Source: Aquilaria yunnanensis (lineage: Eukaryota > Streptophyta > Magnoliopsida > Malvales > Thymelaeaceae). Taken from it: a stretch of 64,000 bases of DNA. Of the stretch, positions 24,380 to 37,875 are shown piece after piece. Under the pieces are notes generated by a model. That model did no database searches, was not told the origin of the DNA, and saw only the letters and a list, made by a program, of their open reading frames with translations. The position numbers and the translations under genes were made by a program. Location of the stretch: NCBI GenBank assembly GCA_039654915.1, contig CM077597.1:81842001-81906000 (forward strand), in the 5' to 3' direction. The number at the start of each line of letters is the position of its first letter. The stretch's first letter is position 1.

Positions 24380-24962
24380 ATAAAATAGACAAACACTCAA
24401 GTCAATAAAATCACAACCAAGAGGAAATAATTAGAAAAACAGCACTAAGCAAAAATAAACTAAGACACACGATATTCATGGAAAACCTTTCAGTGTAGGA
24501 GGAAAAATCACTAGGCAAACCATCAACAAAATCTGCTATTAAGAAAAATAATACAACGTTCATAGTTTAAGTTATTGCCCAAACTTGAATCCTATCACAA
24601 CAATTTGAGGGGGAAAAAAACATGAAATTCAAGACTCTAAGGTTCCTACAAAAAAACTCACACCATGGAGATCCAAAACCCTAATACTCCTTGATTGATG
24701 CTCACAAACCCAAGAGAATAACCTTTCAAATTTCAAGATCATTGAACCAAAAATTACTACTAAAACCGAACCAGTTGAACGAAGCAAAACCATGTTCCTA
24801 ACTTTTTCCTTGCCTCGTTTTCTTACTCGTGTGTTCTCCGTCTCATACTTACACATCAACAAAGGCAATTGCTTAGCTTTTATAGCCACGACACATAAGT
24901 CCAAATTGGACTTAGAAAACCAAAATTGCCTAGCTTCTCATAAGCCAATTAGCCACATCACA
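24380..24962 (-). repeat. 5' LTR of the Copia element
   Basis: On the minus strand it starts TGTGATGTGGCTAATTGGC and includes the TATA-like GGCTATAAAAGC near 24880. Limits come from comparison with 13427-14358. No clear primer binding site follows; instead a short block (TCAAGTCAATAAAATCACAACC on the plus strand, 24355 and 24397 regions) is tandemly doubled. Confidence 0.7.
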
Positions 24963-26725
24963 TGTAGGGATAAGCATGAAGCCCCGCTCCAGTGGAGCTT
25001 TGATCTAACCCGCTCCGGTGGAGTAGATTTTTTAATGATCCACCACTTTTGGAGCACTGGTTTAGAAAGTCACTTGTGTTTCACTCAAATCACTCGTCAC
25101 TTTCAATTGTGCTCATCTGTTGTTTTCATAGCCGATTCACTATGCATCTATTGATACACATTTTTTTCTAACTTGATCTTGAGTCTTTACTATTATTGAT
25201 TACAAAGAAGGTAAATTGCTTTCGGCAAGCTTATGTTTGTATCTGTATTGGTCGGATTTTGGGAGTTATCATGTTTTTATTCTATTTAACAATTTAACTA
25301 TAACAATTATTAACAACTTCATAAACGATCCCATGCTCGATCCTTACATAAGAAAAACATAAATCATTCATAAAATAAGAAATTAAGAAGAAATCATCAC
25401 ATTATAGCAATAATTTTATGAAATTCCAATTATCATAATCATATTTAACTCAAGTAAAGTGTGAGTAGAAAACAAGCAAGGTATATAGGATGTCACTTTT
25501 CTTGTTCTAATCATAGAATTGATCAAATGATCACTTAGGTTTAAGAACCTAATCAAAAGAGTATGAACTATTATCAGAGCCTAATTTAATCTCCAAAGGC
25601 CTTGGTTCAACTTGAATACTATAACATCTATCTTAAACCCGCCACTAATAAAACTGACAGAGTTACACACTCGCACGAAAATGACCATAACTCTTTGTAA
25701 AAAAATTAAAATCCCAATCCATAAAACTCCTATGAAACAAGACTTCTCAAGCTATAATATATATTTTATTCATAATTTTTGGCTAAGCCAGTCAACACAG
25801 TTTATCCCTCAACTTTCAGACTCATTCAAAGCCCACCATTTTAGAGATGTCTTACAAGAATCAACATAACTCCTTACTCAGGCCTCCAAATCGAATTTCT
25901 CTACTATGTTAAAGTAGACTCATAGGCCTTTCCAAGGATATATTATAAGCCTAGGTTCTAGTCACATTTTAGCGTATAACTAACCAAAATATCTTGATCT
26001 ACTTCTAGAATTCTTTAAATCACAGTGGTGCATGAAAAGTTCCAATCTTTCTTAATTTTCTCACAATCTAATCCCTTTTATCATCAAGATGTTGCTTACC
26101 CAAGTCTTTTACCTCCATGAGCATTTGACAATCATCAATTCTCAAGAACAGAACCATCAGAATATTACAAAGATATTTTTATTCACTTAGTTCTCTCTGC
26201 TCGCTTTGATCTATTTTTTCCTATGCCTTTGGATTACTCTACTAAAGCCAAGAAACTGAGTGTCTATTTTACATTTCTAGATGTTCATTTGCATACTTAA
26301 GTGCCATGGAAGTTGTGAATCATTGCTGATTTTGGTTTTCATATTAATATTTGTTAATTTGAACATGTTGATATTGAATTATGTGTTATTGTTTTTACAT
26401 GAGGATTTTTTTATAAATTGATAAAACTAAATATTTTTCACATGGAAGGAAATATAAAAATTGAAAAAAAATATAATATATTGAAAAACACATTTTTTGC
26501 ACCCCTGCATCACTATAAAAAATATATGAAATAGCTAAAAAATATTCCTTCCTCAAATGTTTACCAAAATGTCATACATTAGATATCCATGGGTATAAAA
26601 TAATACTCCATCCATCCCAAAACTTTTGCTATATTTATTCTCATATATATATATATATATATAAAATTACAATAAAACTAACAATTTAAAAAGTAACAAA
26701 TTCTTCCACCATCACATTGGGTATC
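24963..26725. other. No gene; hAT-like end and possible LTR remnants
   Basis: TAGGGATAAGCATG at about 24964, followed by GC-rich CCGCTCC and GGTGGAG repeats, resembles the end of a short hAT element. A stretch near 25600-26000 has the flavour of old Tekay-type LTR sequence but could not be aligned. A (TA)n microsatellite lies near 26644-26661. No coding frame is supported. Confidence 0.4.
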
Positions 26726-29111
26726 TGTAACAACCCTAAATTTTATTTAGTTTAGTTTATTTAAGTTAATGATAAAAAAACTAATTTAAAATATAAATAA
26801 TTTTTCTAGACTTTCTGGTTATTAATGGGTAAGAATAAGCAATACGAATAAAAGTAAAGGAAACGAAAAAAGAAAAAAAGAAATAAAAGAAAGCCGCCAC
26901 TGGAAGAGAGAATATGGGAGAGAACGTGGAAGGGAAAAGAAATAAAAGAAGAAAAAAAATAATAAGGAACGAAAAGAAAAGAAGGAGGGCAAAAGAAGGA
27001 AAGAGCGAAAAAAAAAAGGAAAAAGAAAAATAGAGTTATAAATATAATAGAAGAGGGTTAACATATATATATACCATATATGAAGAAAAATAGGATTTAG
27101 TTTTCTGCTATTACGCCATTGTGGTTCTTTTAAAAAAAGGGAAGAAACAAGGATTGAAGATCAAGACCAAGTTAGAATTTTCTTCTTCAACCACGTAAAA
27201 TTGGTAAGTTTTAATTTAATATTCTTTTATATGTCTATATCAAAGGTATTTATCAATATTTAAGAAGAAATAACATTTTTATAATAGAATTTTAATAGGT
27301 TTTAGAAATTGGAAGAGATAATTGATGATTGAAACTGTTTAGATGAATTGGCTACAAGTTTGGTGAGGTTTTGACCGGGTAATTGTGAAATTCGGCAAGT
27401 TACAGGAGGATTTAGAAGAAAAAAACGAAGAACATCAATTCTGGGCAAGAATCGGGTGAACCATAATGTTAGTGCCAACTGTTTTTTACCGGGTGCATCG
27501 ACGTCCTCAAATTTAAAATATTATACTCTCATCACTGAGAGATTAGGCTCAATTAATCGGGTTAATAATCACATCAGTCCCTGGGGCTTTTAGCACTAAT
27601 TCAGCGACTTCTTAGGTTCCCGAAAAATTCGTTTAACCCACTGACACAGGATAATTTTAGGTTATTCCTTATATTTATTTGGTTTTGACATAGACTTTTA
27701 TACAATTATTTTAGGAGCCTAAACCATTGTTTTGGGAGTTGCAAAGTTCCATTTTGAGGTAAGTGGTCATCCACCATTCTAAACTAAATTATTATTTTTC
27801 TATATGGATTATTGATTTTAAAGCATTGAATTATATTAAACTTTAGTTCTATGAAACTTTAGTTTTAAAGTATGAAGGTGTATTCTTTAGACTTCTTCTA
27901 TGGATTTCATCTTTATTATTTGAAAGTTTATTCTAAAGTTTTGCTGTTTAAATATATTGGTAATAATTACAAGTGCATTATGTATGTTTCTAAGTATGTA
28001 ATTTTTATTTTAATGATTACGGGATCAAGTGTGTTTTACTTATATTATTATGGCAATATAATTTTTCTGATTTTTGTAGGCCTTTGGATTCTGAAAGTTC
28101 ATGGATATGAATATGTATGTTTTCACTATAATTTAGTAGGTGTTGATTCTGTGCGTGACTACTGAAAAAGTGTAGTTCATGGCCCTTCCTACGGGGTATT
28201 ATATAAGTATGATTCACAGTGCACTGTTTTTAGGACATATCCTTCAAGGCGCTCCACCGATGACAATTCTTACTTAGTCGGTTTATGATGTACTATAGCG
28301 GTTAAATGTAGTTATTATAATACAACGTACTACGGCGGTTAAGTGTAGTTATTATAACACGACGTACTACAGTGGTTAAGTATAGTTATTCTGACACAAT
28401 GTATTACAGTGATTAAAGTGTAGTCACAATTATCGCCCCACTACTCTGTTAAGAAAGATCATGTTTTGTTATATGTTTTAACTACTCTATTTTAACTAAT
28501 GATTTCATGTATGAATTTCACATTTGTTTTGTTATATTTTATGATAAAGTTAATTGTATTTGCTTCTGGCACTTATGTGACTTTTAATTTTTATGAGTAC
28601 GATTTTCCAACAAATGAATATTCTGAGATATTTATATGTTTATTATATTTTCTAATTAATATTGGATTTAAAATATTTTTAGTAAGATTGTTTTCTACTT
28701 GATCCTTATATTATATATATTTTATGAATTTTTTTCATGTTTTATAGATGGTGGATATCCCTCTGCTTACTAGGCATTCGTGCTTACTCCATCTTTTCTC
28801 ACTCACGCAAATAGCAAATAACACAAGGTTGACTAGTTGGTGAATAACTACAAGAGCTCAAAGTTTGTGAAAGCATTAAAGTGAGATGTAATAGACACTC
28901 TTAGGTTAGAGATATTTCGTATGAGATTTTAAGTTGTAGTTGCTCTACCACTCGATTCCAAACGACAAGTAATAAGTTTGGGTTATAAGTTTTGGTCATT
29001 CGGATTTATTTGGAATATTTGTAGCTTTGCATGTGTGAGAAAATATTATTTTCTTGAGTGTGTGACGTGTTATCATCCCAAAACTCCTGAGGTGGGTTTC
29101 GGGGCGTGACA
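26726..29111 (+). repeat. Tekay-like LTR 1
   Basis: 2386 bp, starting TGTAACAACCCTAAATTTTA and ending GGGGCGTGACA. It carries a variable minisatellite of about 38 bp (TACTACAGCGGTTAAGTGTA-type) near 28290-28430, present in all four LTRs with different copy numbers. Confidence 0.85.
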
Positions 29112-29739
29112 GAAGTGGTATCAGAGCAATAGGTTCAATAATTTATGAGGCCTTGGGTTTGGTTGTAGATCTAGGCTTTGTTATGCTTAGAATAATACTT
29201 TTGCATCGCCATATTTATTCTTTATCATAAAGTAGAAGGAAAGATTCCCATGGGTATGACTAAGTTCCTTTCAAGATCGACCAAAAAAGGTTACATATTA
29301 AGGATATCCTCTTAATCAGTTAAAAGAGCTATTCAAATTGAAAGTTTTATAATAGATTGAAGAGACTGACAATAGAGGCTTAAGATGAGACTGTTTTAGT
29401 GACTGTAGCTGATAGAATCTACGGGAGTATAGAAATGGAGTTAATTATAGACATTACGGCCATCAAGAAGGCTTGTTAATTGACATCTATAGTCTAGATA
29501 TCAGAGTAGCGCAATGGAAACTTAGTGGAGAATTAAATGATTATTGAGTACGTACATGTTGTAGTGATTAGATAAGGTGATTTGTAGTGTTATAATATAG
29601 ACTTAGTGTGCATAAAGGTGTTTGTAAGGAAAGGAGTGATTGGAGATAGAACATAAGTAAGAGATGCATGAGAAACACTTAACATTTATAATAAATGGTA
29701 TAAGTTTCAAGGACGAAACTTATTTTAAGGTAGGAATAA
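29112..29739 (+). repeat. Internal part 1 with intact primer binding site
   Basis: 628 bp with TGGTATCAGAGC at 29116-29127, four bases after the LTR. No coding frame longer than chance. It ends with a weakened purine tract (TTTTAAGGTAGGAATA) before the next LTR. Confidence 0.85.
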
Positions 29740-32129
29740 TGTAGCAACCCTAAATTTTATTTAGTTTAGTTTATTTAAGTTAATGATAAAAAAATTTAAA
29801 ATATTAATAATTTTTATAGACTTGGTTGGCTATTAATGGGTAAGAATAAGTAATACGAATAAAAGTAAAAGAAACGAAAGAAATAAAAGAAATAAAAGAA
29901 AGCCGCCCCTGGAAGAATGAATATGGGAGAGAACGTGGAAGGGAAAAGAAATAAAAGACGAAAAAAAAATACTAAGGAACGAAAAGAAAATAAGTAGGCC
30001 AAAAGAAGGAAAAGAGAGAAGAAAAAAGGAAAAAAAAAATAGAGTTATAATTAAATATAATAGGACGGGGTTAACATATATATATATATATACTATTATA
30101 TAAAGAAAAATAGGGTTTAGTTTTCTACTCTTGTGTCGTTGTGATTCTTTTTGAGAAGGGGAAGAAATAAGGATTGAAGATCAATACCAAGTTTAGGATT
30201 TTCTTGTTTAATGGAATAAAATTGGTAAGTTTTAAGTATTATTCTTTTGTATGTCTATATCAAAGGTGTTCATTAATATTTAAGAAGAGATAATATTTTT
30301 AGAATAGAATTTTAATAGGTTTTAGAAGTTGCAAGAGATAATTGATAATTGAAATTGTTTAGATGAATTGGCGACAAGTTTGGTAACGTTTTGACCGGGT
30401 AATTGTGAAATTCGGCAAGTTACAGGAGGATTTCGAAGAAAAAAATGAAGAATATCAATTCTGGGCAAGAATCGGGTGAACCAGAATGTTGGTATCTACG
30501 GTTTTTCTTCGGGTGCAGCGACATCTTTAGATGTAAAACATTACAGTTTCATCACTGAAAGTTTAGGCTTGTACAATTAATCCGGTTAATAATCACATCA
30601 GTCCCTGGGACTTTTAGCACTAGTTCATCGACTTCTTAGGTTCCAGAAATATTCGTTTAAGACACTGACACAGGATAATTTTAGGTTATTCCTTATATTT
30701 ATTTGGTTTTGACATAGACTTTTATACAATTATTTTAGCAGCTAAACCATTTTTTTGGGAGTTGGAAAGTTCCATTTTGAGGTAAATGGCCGTCCATCAT
30801 TCTAAACTAAATTATTATTTTTCTATATGAATTATTGATTTTAAAGCATTGAATTATATTAAACTTTAGTTCTATGAAACTTTGGTTTTAAAGTATGAAG
30901 GTTTATTCTTTAGACTTCTTCTATGGATTTCATCTTTATTATTTGAAAGTTTATTCTAAAGTTTTGTTGTTTAAATATATTGGTAATAATTACATGTGTA
31001 TTATGTATGTTTCTAAGTATGTAATTTTTATTTTAATGATTATGGGATCAAGTGTGTTTTTACTTATATTATTATGGCAATATGATTTTTCTGATTTTTG
31101 TAGACCTTTGGATTCTAAAAGTTCATGGATATGAATATGTATGTTTTCACTATGTTTTAATGGGTGTTGGTTCTGTGGCCGATTACTGGGAAAGTGTAGT
31201 TCATGGCTCTTCCTATAACGTATTATGTAAGTATGATTCACAGTGCACTGTTTTTAGGACATGTCCTTCAGGGCGCTCCACCAATAGCGATTCTTAGTCG
31301 GTCTATGATGTACTACAACGGTTAAATATAGTTAGTATGACATAATACACTACAACAGTTAAGTGTAATTATTATGACACGACATACTACAGGGGTTAAG
31401 TGTAGTTATTCTGACATGACGTACTATAGCGGTTAAAGTGTCGTCACAGTTATTGCCCCACTCACTCTTTTAAGAAATATCATGTTTGTTATATATTTTA
31501 ACTGCTCTATTTCAATTAATGATTTCATGTATGAATTTCACATTTATTTTGTCAGATTTTATGATAAAGTTAATTGTATTTGTTTCTGGCACATATGTGA
31601 CTTTTAATTTTTAAGAGTACGACTTTCGTATACATGAATATTATGAGATATTTATATGTTTATTATATTTTCTAATTAATATTGGTTTTATAATATTTTT
31701 AGTAAGATTGTTTTTTACTTGATCCCGATGTTATATATATTTTATGAATTTTTTTCATGTTTTATGAATGGTTGACATCACGCCGCTTACTATGCATTCA
31801 TGCTTACCCCATCTTTTCCCACTTACGCAGATAGCATGTAACACAAGATTGAGTAGTTGGGAAGTGATTACAAAAGCTCAAAATTTGGGATAGCATTAAA
31901 GTGAGATGTAATAGACACTCTTAGGTTTGAGATATTTCGTACCAGATTTTAAGTGTTAGTTGCTCTACCACTCAATTCCAAACGACAACTAATAAGTTTA
32001 GATTATAAGTTATGGTCACTCGAATTTATTTGGAATATTTGTAACTTTGCATGTTCGAGGAGATATTATTCTCGAGTGTGTGGCATGTCATCCTCCCGAA
32101 ACTATTAGGGTGGGTTTAAGGGCATAACA
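29740..32129 (+). repeat. Tekay-like LTR 2
   Basis: 2390 bp, TGTAGCAACCC to GGCATAACA, uninterrupted. It differs from LTR 1 by scattered substitutions and small indels. Confidence 0.85.
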
Positions 32130-32755
32130 CAAATTGTATAAGAGCAATAGGTTCAATAATCCATGAGGCCTTGGGTTTGGTTGTAGATCTAGGCTTTGTT
32201 ATGCTTAGAATAATAGTTTTGCATGGCCATATTTATTATTTATCATAAAGTAGAAGGCAAGATTCCTATGGGCAGGACTAAGTTCCTTTCAGGGTCGACC
32301 AAAAAAGGTTACATATTTAGGATATTCTCTTAATCGGTTAAAAGAACTATTCAAATTGAAAGTTTTACAATAGATTAAAATGACTAACAATAGTTGTTTA
32401 AGATCTAACAGTTTTCGTGATTGTACCTGACAGAATCTACAGGAGTATAGAAATGGAATTATAGACATTAAGGCCATCAAGAAGGCTTGTTAATTGACAT
32501 CTATAGTCTAGATATCAGAGTAGTGTAATGGAAGCTTGGTGGAGAATTAAATGACTATTGAGTGCTTGCATGTTGTAGTCATAAGATAAGGTGATTTTTA
32601 GTATTATAATATAGACCTAATGTGCATAAAGGTGTTTGTAAGGAAATGAGTGATTGGAGAGATGGAACATAAATAAGAGATGCATGAGAAACACCTAATA
32701 TTTAAAACAGATGGTATAAGTTTCGAGGCCGAAACATATTTTAAAGGGGGAAGAA
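32130..32755 (+). repeat. Internal part 2
   Basis: 626 bp. The primer binding site is mutated (TTGTATAAGAGC at 32134), so this unit could not prime normally. The purine tract AAAGGGGGAAGAAT is well kept. Confidence 0.85.
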
Positions 32756-33061
32756 TATAGCAACCCTAAATTTTATTTAGTTTAGTTTATTTAACTTAAT
32801 TATTTAAAAAAACTAATTTGGAATTTTAATAATTTTTAAAGAATAAAAGAAATAAAATAAAGCCGCCACTGGAAGAGAGAATATGGGAGAGAACGTGGAG
32901 GGGAAAAGAAATAAAAGAAGAAAAATAATAATAAGAAACGAAAAAAAAAGAAGTAGGGCAAAAGAAGGAAAAGAGAAAAAAAAAGGAAAAAGAAAAATAG
33001 AGTTATAAATATAATAGGAGAGGGTTAACATATATGTATACTATTATATAAACAAAAAGAA

Positions 33062-34262
33062 GGGGTAAATTGCACAGTTTCTCCCCAACCTTTAATTATT
33101 GTTTCAGTTTTAACCCCAACCTCCAATTTGCTCGTTTAGACTCCCTAATCTCGTTAAAACGTTTCATTTTGAACCTTTGGGTGACGGAAGTCATTAATTC
33201 TGACAGAAAATGCCACATCAGCGTAGTATTCTAGGGAAAAATATTAAGTTGAGCCCTGAAAACTTTTCTCTTTAATAAAAAATCCTGAAAACATTGAAAT
33301 CTAACAACAAAGTCCCCTCCTCATCTCAACCTCCCTCTCCGGCCTTCCTCTCTTCGCCTTCCCTCTCCGGCGTTTCTCCCCTGCCGCCCTCACTCTCCCT
33401 TCCCTCCCTTTCGGCCTCCTTTCCTCTCCCTACCGCAGTCACCCTTCCCTCCCTCTCAGCCTCACCCGATTCGCTCATCACCGGCCTTATCGTTGAGTTT
33501 CCCTTATGCAATTCTCGTTGCAATTTCCAGATCTCCGCCGATTCACTCATCACCTCCCTCTTCATCATGTTTCCCTCATGCGATTCTCATCACAATTTCT
33601 AGATCTCGCAATTTCCAGGCCTTCCTTTCTCTCCCCGCCGCGCTCACCCTTCCCTCCCTCTCGACCTCACCCGATTCGCTCATCACCTCCCCCATCGAGT
33701 TCATGTGGAGGTCGACAGCATGATGGTGGTGGCATTGATAAGGTAGGTGATGGGGTTGTTGGTGGTGACCGTCGAGGAGGAGGCAGAGCAAAGGTGGGAG
33801 AGGAAGGGAGGCCGAGACGGAGGGAAAGGAGAGAGTTGTCGGCAGGGAGAAGAAGGGAGGCCGAGACGGAGGGAAGAGAGAGAGTCGTCGCCAGGGAGAG
33901 GAAGGGAGGCCGAGACGGAGGGAAGGGAGAATGAGGGCAGCAGGGGAGGAAGGTCAGAGAGGGATGGTGGGGAGAGGAATGCCGGAGAGTGAGATTGAGA
34001 TGGGGTAGGAACTTTCTTGTTCGATTTCAATGTTTTGGGATTTTTTTATTAAAGAGAAAAGTTTTCAGGGCTAAACTCAGTATTTTTCCCTAGAATACTG
34101 CGCTGATGTGGCATTTTCTGTCAGAATTAACGAATTCCGTCACCCAAAGGTTCAAAATGAAATGTTTTAACGAGGTTAGGGAGTCTAAACGAGCAAATTG
34201 GAGGTTGGGGTTAAAACTGGAACAATAATTAAAGGTTGGGGAGAAACTGTGCAATTTACCCC
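33062..34262. mobile_element. Mutator-like element with very long terminal inverted repeats
   Basis: Starts GGGGTAAATTGCACAGTTTC and ends with its exact complement. The inverted arms run at least 300 bp at high identity and remain recognisable to about 440 bp. Both sides are flanked by AAAAAGAA (33054-33061 and 34263-34270), readable as an 8-10-bp target duplication as made by Mutator-like transposases. The middle is unusually GC-rich and CT/GA-skewed, with repeats of GGGAGGCCGAGACGGAGGGA type. Frames through it are low-complexity. No transposase gene is present. Confidence 0.9.
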
Positions 34263-34628
34263 AAAAAGAAGGTTTAATTTTCTGCTCTTACGCTATTATG
34301 GTTCTTTTTAAGAATGGGAAGAACAAGAATTGAAGATCAAAACCAAGTTTAAGATTTTTTTTTTTTCAACCAAGTAAAATTGGTGAGTTTTAATTTAGTA
34401 TTATTTTATATGTTTATATGAAGGGTGTTCACCAATATTTAAGAAGAGATAATATTTTTATAATAAAATTTTAATAGCTTTTAGAAATTTGAGGAGATAA
34501 TTGATGATTGAAATTGTTTAGATGAATTAGCGACAAGTTTGGTGAGGTTTTGACCGGGTAATTGTGAAATTCGGGAAGTTACAGGAGGATTTCAAAGAAA
34601 AAAACGAAGAACATCAATTCTGGGCAAG

Positions 34629-35580
34629 TATAGGTGAGCATGGGTTGGGTTGGTTCGGTTTTATGGTGGAACCGAACCAACCCAAAATGGCTTCGGTTCC
34701 AAAATTTTTCTACCCAACCCGAGAACCGAGAACCGAACAGAACCAGAACCATGATTCTGGATTTCTCGGTTATGGTTCTCGGGTTTTTTGGTTTATACCA
34801 TATACTTATAACAACACCAAAATTCAATAAATTTACATCCATAATTAGTTTTATGACATATTCATCATAATATACAATTAAATTAATATTTAAATATATG
34901 TACTTAAATACATTCAAGGGAGTTTAAAATATTGTTCTTACAAAAATGGTTTAAAAGAGTTGCTTGTGGGGGCATCTTTCATCTCAATTAGTTTACTTCC
35001 TTCCAATAATTCTAATATTGGCATGATATTCAATATAAAAAATTGAGCCTTTAAGACCATCTTCTTTAGTATCAAAACCTAAAATATATTGATATCATAA
35101 ATTTTTAATTTTGTATGACTCATAAATGAAAAAAAATATCATAATTGTGTCGTAGAGAGTAGTCTGGAATGAAAGATCGAAATCAAAATGACTTAGGAGT
35201 GGTGGGTCTATGAAGCAAAGTAATTTAAATGAATATGAAGAAATTTCATAAATAATCCCACAACTTCCATACTGTTTCAATTTAGAACATCAGTTTAAGA
35301 GTTTAATATAAAAACACAAAATGACCATCATAATACTTCAAAGAAATGTGTGTGTGTGTATGAATATATTAGTAATATTATAATTTTTATTATATAATTA
35401 TATATATATCTCGGGTTCGGTTCCACCTCGGGTTGGTTCCATATGGAACCAGAACCAACTCAAAAACTGTCGGTTCTCCTATATGTGGAACCAAGCCGTG
35501 AACCATGATCAATTTTTATCCAACCCAATGGGGGTGGTATGGGTTGGGTTTCGGGTTTAACCAACCCATGCTCACCCCTA
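34629..35580. mobile_element. Non-autonomous hAT element
   Basis: 952 bp with ends TATAGGTGAGCATGGGTTGG and, complemented, TAGGGGTGAGCATGGGTTGG. An exact 8-bp duplication TGGGCAAG flanks it (34621-34628 and 35581-35588), and the sister LTRs show the empty site with one TGGGCAAG. Next to both ends are repeats of GGTTCGG and GAACC type. No transposase frame. Confidence 0.93.
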
Positions 35581-37251
35581 TGGGCAAGAATCAGGTGAAC
35601 CATAATGTTGGTACCTACAGTTTTTGGACGGGGGAATCGACATCCTTAGATTTAGGATATTACAGTTTCATCACTGAGAGTTTAGTTTTGTACAATTATC
35701 GGTTTAATAATCACATCAGTCCCTGGGGCTTTTATCACTAGTTCAACGAGACAGTGACTTCTTATGTTCCAGAAATATTCGTTTAAGCCACTGACATAGG
35801 AGTCTTTTATATTCCTTATATTTATTTGGTTTTGGCATTGACTTTTATACAATTATTTTAGGAGCCTAAACCGTTGTTTTGGGAGGTGGAAAGTTCCATT
35901 TTGAGGTAAGTGGTCATCTGCCATTCTAAACTAAATTATTATTTTGCTATATGGAATATTGATTTTAAAGCGTTGAATTATATTAAACTTTAGTTCTATG
36001 AAACTTTAGTTTTAAAGTATGAAGGTATATTCTTTAGACTTCTTCTATGGATTTCATCTTTATTATTTGAAAGTTTATTCTAAAGTTTTGTTGTTTAAAT
36101 ATATTGGTAATAATTACATGTTTATTATGTATGTATCTAAGTCTGTGATTTGTATTTTAATGATTATGGGATCAAGTGTGTTTTACTTATGTTATTATGG
36201 CAATATGATTTTTCTGATTTTTGTAGACCTTTTGGATTTTGAAAGTTTATGGATATGAATATGTATGTTTTTACTATGTTTTAGTGGATGTTTATTCTGT
36301 GCCTGACTATTGGGAAAGTGTGGCTCATAGCCGTTTCTACGGAGTATTATGTAAGTATGATTCACAGTACACTGTTTTTAGGACATATCACTTAGGGCGC
36401 TCCACCAATAGTGACTCTTAGTCGATCTATGACATACTACAACGGTTAAGTGTAGTTATTATGACATGATGCACTACAGCGGTTAAGTGTAGTTATTATG
36501 ACAAGACGTACTACAGGAGTTAAGTATAGTTATTCTGACATGACGTACTACATCGGTTAAAGTGTAGTCATAGTTATCGCCCCACACTCTATTTTAGGAA
36601 ATATCATGTTTCGTTATATGTTTTCACTACCCTGTTTTAACTAATGATTGCATGTATGAATTTCACATTTATTTTATCATATTTTATGATAAAGTTAATT
36701 GTATTTGTTTCTGGCATATATGTGGCTTTTAATTTTTATGGGTACGATTTTCCCAGAAATTAATATTCTAGGATATTTATATGTTTATTATATTTTCTAA
36801 TTAATATTGGATTTATAATATTATTAGTAAGATTTTTTTCTACTTGATCCCTACGTTATATATTTTACGAATTTTTTTTCATGTTTTATGGATGATTGAC
36901 ATTCCGCCGCTTACTACACATTTGTGTTTACCCCATCTTTTCCCACTCACATAGATAGCATGTAACACAATGTTGACTAGTTGGGGAGAGACTATAAGAG
37001 CTCAAAGTTTGGGATAGTATTAAAGTGAGATGTAATAGTCACTCTTAGGTTAGAGATATTTTGTATGAGATTTTAAGTTGTAGTTGCTCTACCACTCGAT
37101 TCCAAACAAGTAATAAGTTTTGGTTATAAGTTTTGGTCATTCGGGTTTATTTAGAATATTTGTAGCTTTGCATGTTTGAGGAAATATTATTTTCTCGAGT
37201 GTACGGCGTGTCGTCGTCCGAAACTCCTTAGATGGGTTTCGGGGCATGACA

Positions 37252-37875
37252 GAAGTGGTATCATAGCAATACATTCAATAACTCGTGAGGCCTTGGGTTT
37301 GGTTGTAGATCTAGGCTTTGTTATGCTTAGAATAATAGTTTTGCATGGCCATATTTATTCTTTATTATAAAGTAGAAGGAAAGATTCCTATGGGTAGGAC
37401 TAAGTTCCTTTCAAGATCAACCAAAAAAGGTTACATATTTAGGATAATCTCTTAATCAGTTAAAAGAACTATTCGAATTGAAAGTTTTACAATAGATTGA
37501 AAAGACTAACAATAGATGTTTAAGATTGGACAGTTTTAGTAACTGTAGTTGACAGAATCTACAGGAGTATAGAAATAGAGTTATAGACATTAAGGCCATT
37601 AAGAAGGCTTATTAATTGACATCTATAGTCTAGATATCAGAGTAGCATAACGGAAGCTTGGTGGAGAATTAAATGACTATTGAGTGCTTGCATGTTGTAG
37701 TGATAAGATAAGGTGATATTTAGTATTATAATATAGACCTAATGTGCATAAAGGTGTTTGTAAGAAAAGGAGTGATCGGAGATGGAACATAAATAAGAGA
37801 TGCATGAGAAACACCTAATATTTATAATAGATGGTATAAATTTCGAGGCCGAAATATATTTTAAGGGGGGAAGAA
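37252..37875 (+). repeat. Internal part 3
   Basis: 624 bp. Primer binding site TGGTATCATAGC at 37256 has one mismatch; purine tract TTTTAAGGGGGGAAGAATG is the best kept of the array. Confidence 0.85.

Larger units (their letters stand above)
14359..24400 (-). pseudogene. Copia retrotransposon gag-pol remnant, split by a PIF element
   Basis: On the minus strand, right to left: gag (24095-24400 and 23610-23936), a region with a decayed zinc knuckle, protease-like remains (23203-23385), integrase (22261-23019), reverse transcriptase (21558-21764, 20922-21113) and RNase H (20508-20687, continuing at 14740-14907). Recognisable blocks are SNYSIWKPMMEDIL, DPCDLCVLGKHHKVS, FWSEVISTVAYLINR, FNEIFSTVLKKCFIRVVLGL, CTRLDIAHVVG and STIEAEYIAV, the usual Copia order with integrase before RT. 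Many stops and frameshifts make it inactive. Without the PIF insertion and the MITE, LTR to LTR is about 5.6 kb, normal for Copia. Confidence 0.9.
32756..37251 (+). repeat. Tekay-like LTR 3, with two nested insertions
   Basis: The start is mutated to TATAGCAACCC. Taking out 33062-34262 and 34629-35580 with their target duplications leaves about 2.33 kb, in line with the other LTRs. It ends GGGGCATGACA. Confidence 0.85.

Noticed and set aside
24380..25010. Primer binding site for the Copia element
   Set aside because: No stretch complementary to the initiator Met-tRNA end could be found next to the LTR, so none is annotated.
33294..33992. Pro/Ser/Leu-rich and Gly/Arg/Glu-rich frames in the Mutator-like element
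   Set aside because: They are mirror images caused by the inverted arms and by CT/GA-rich sequence.
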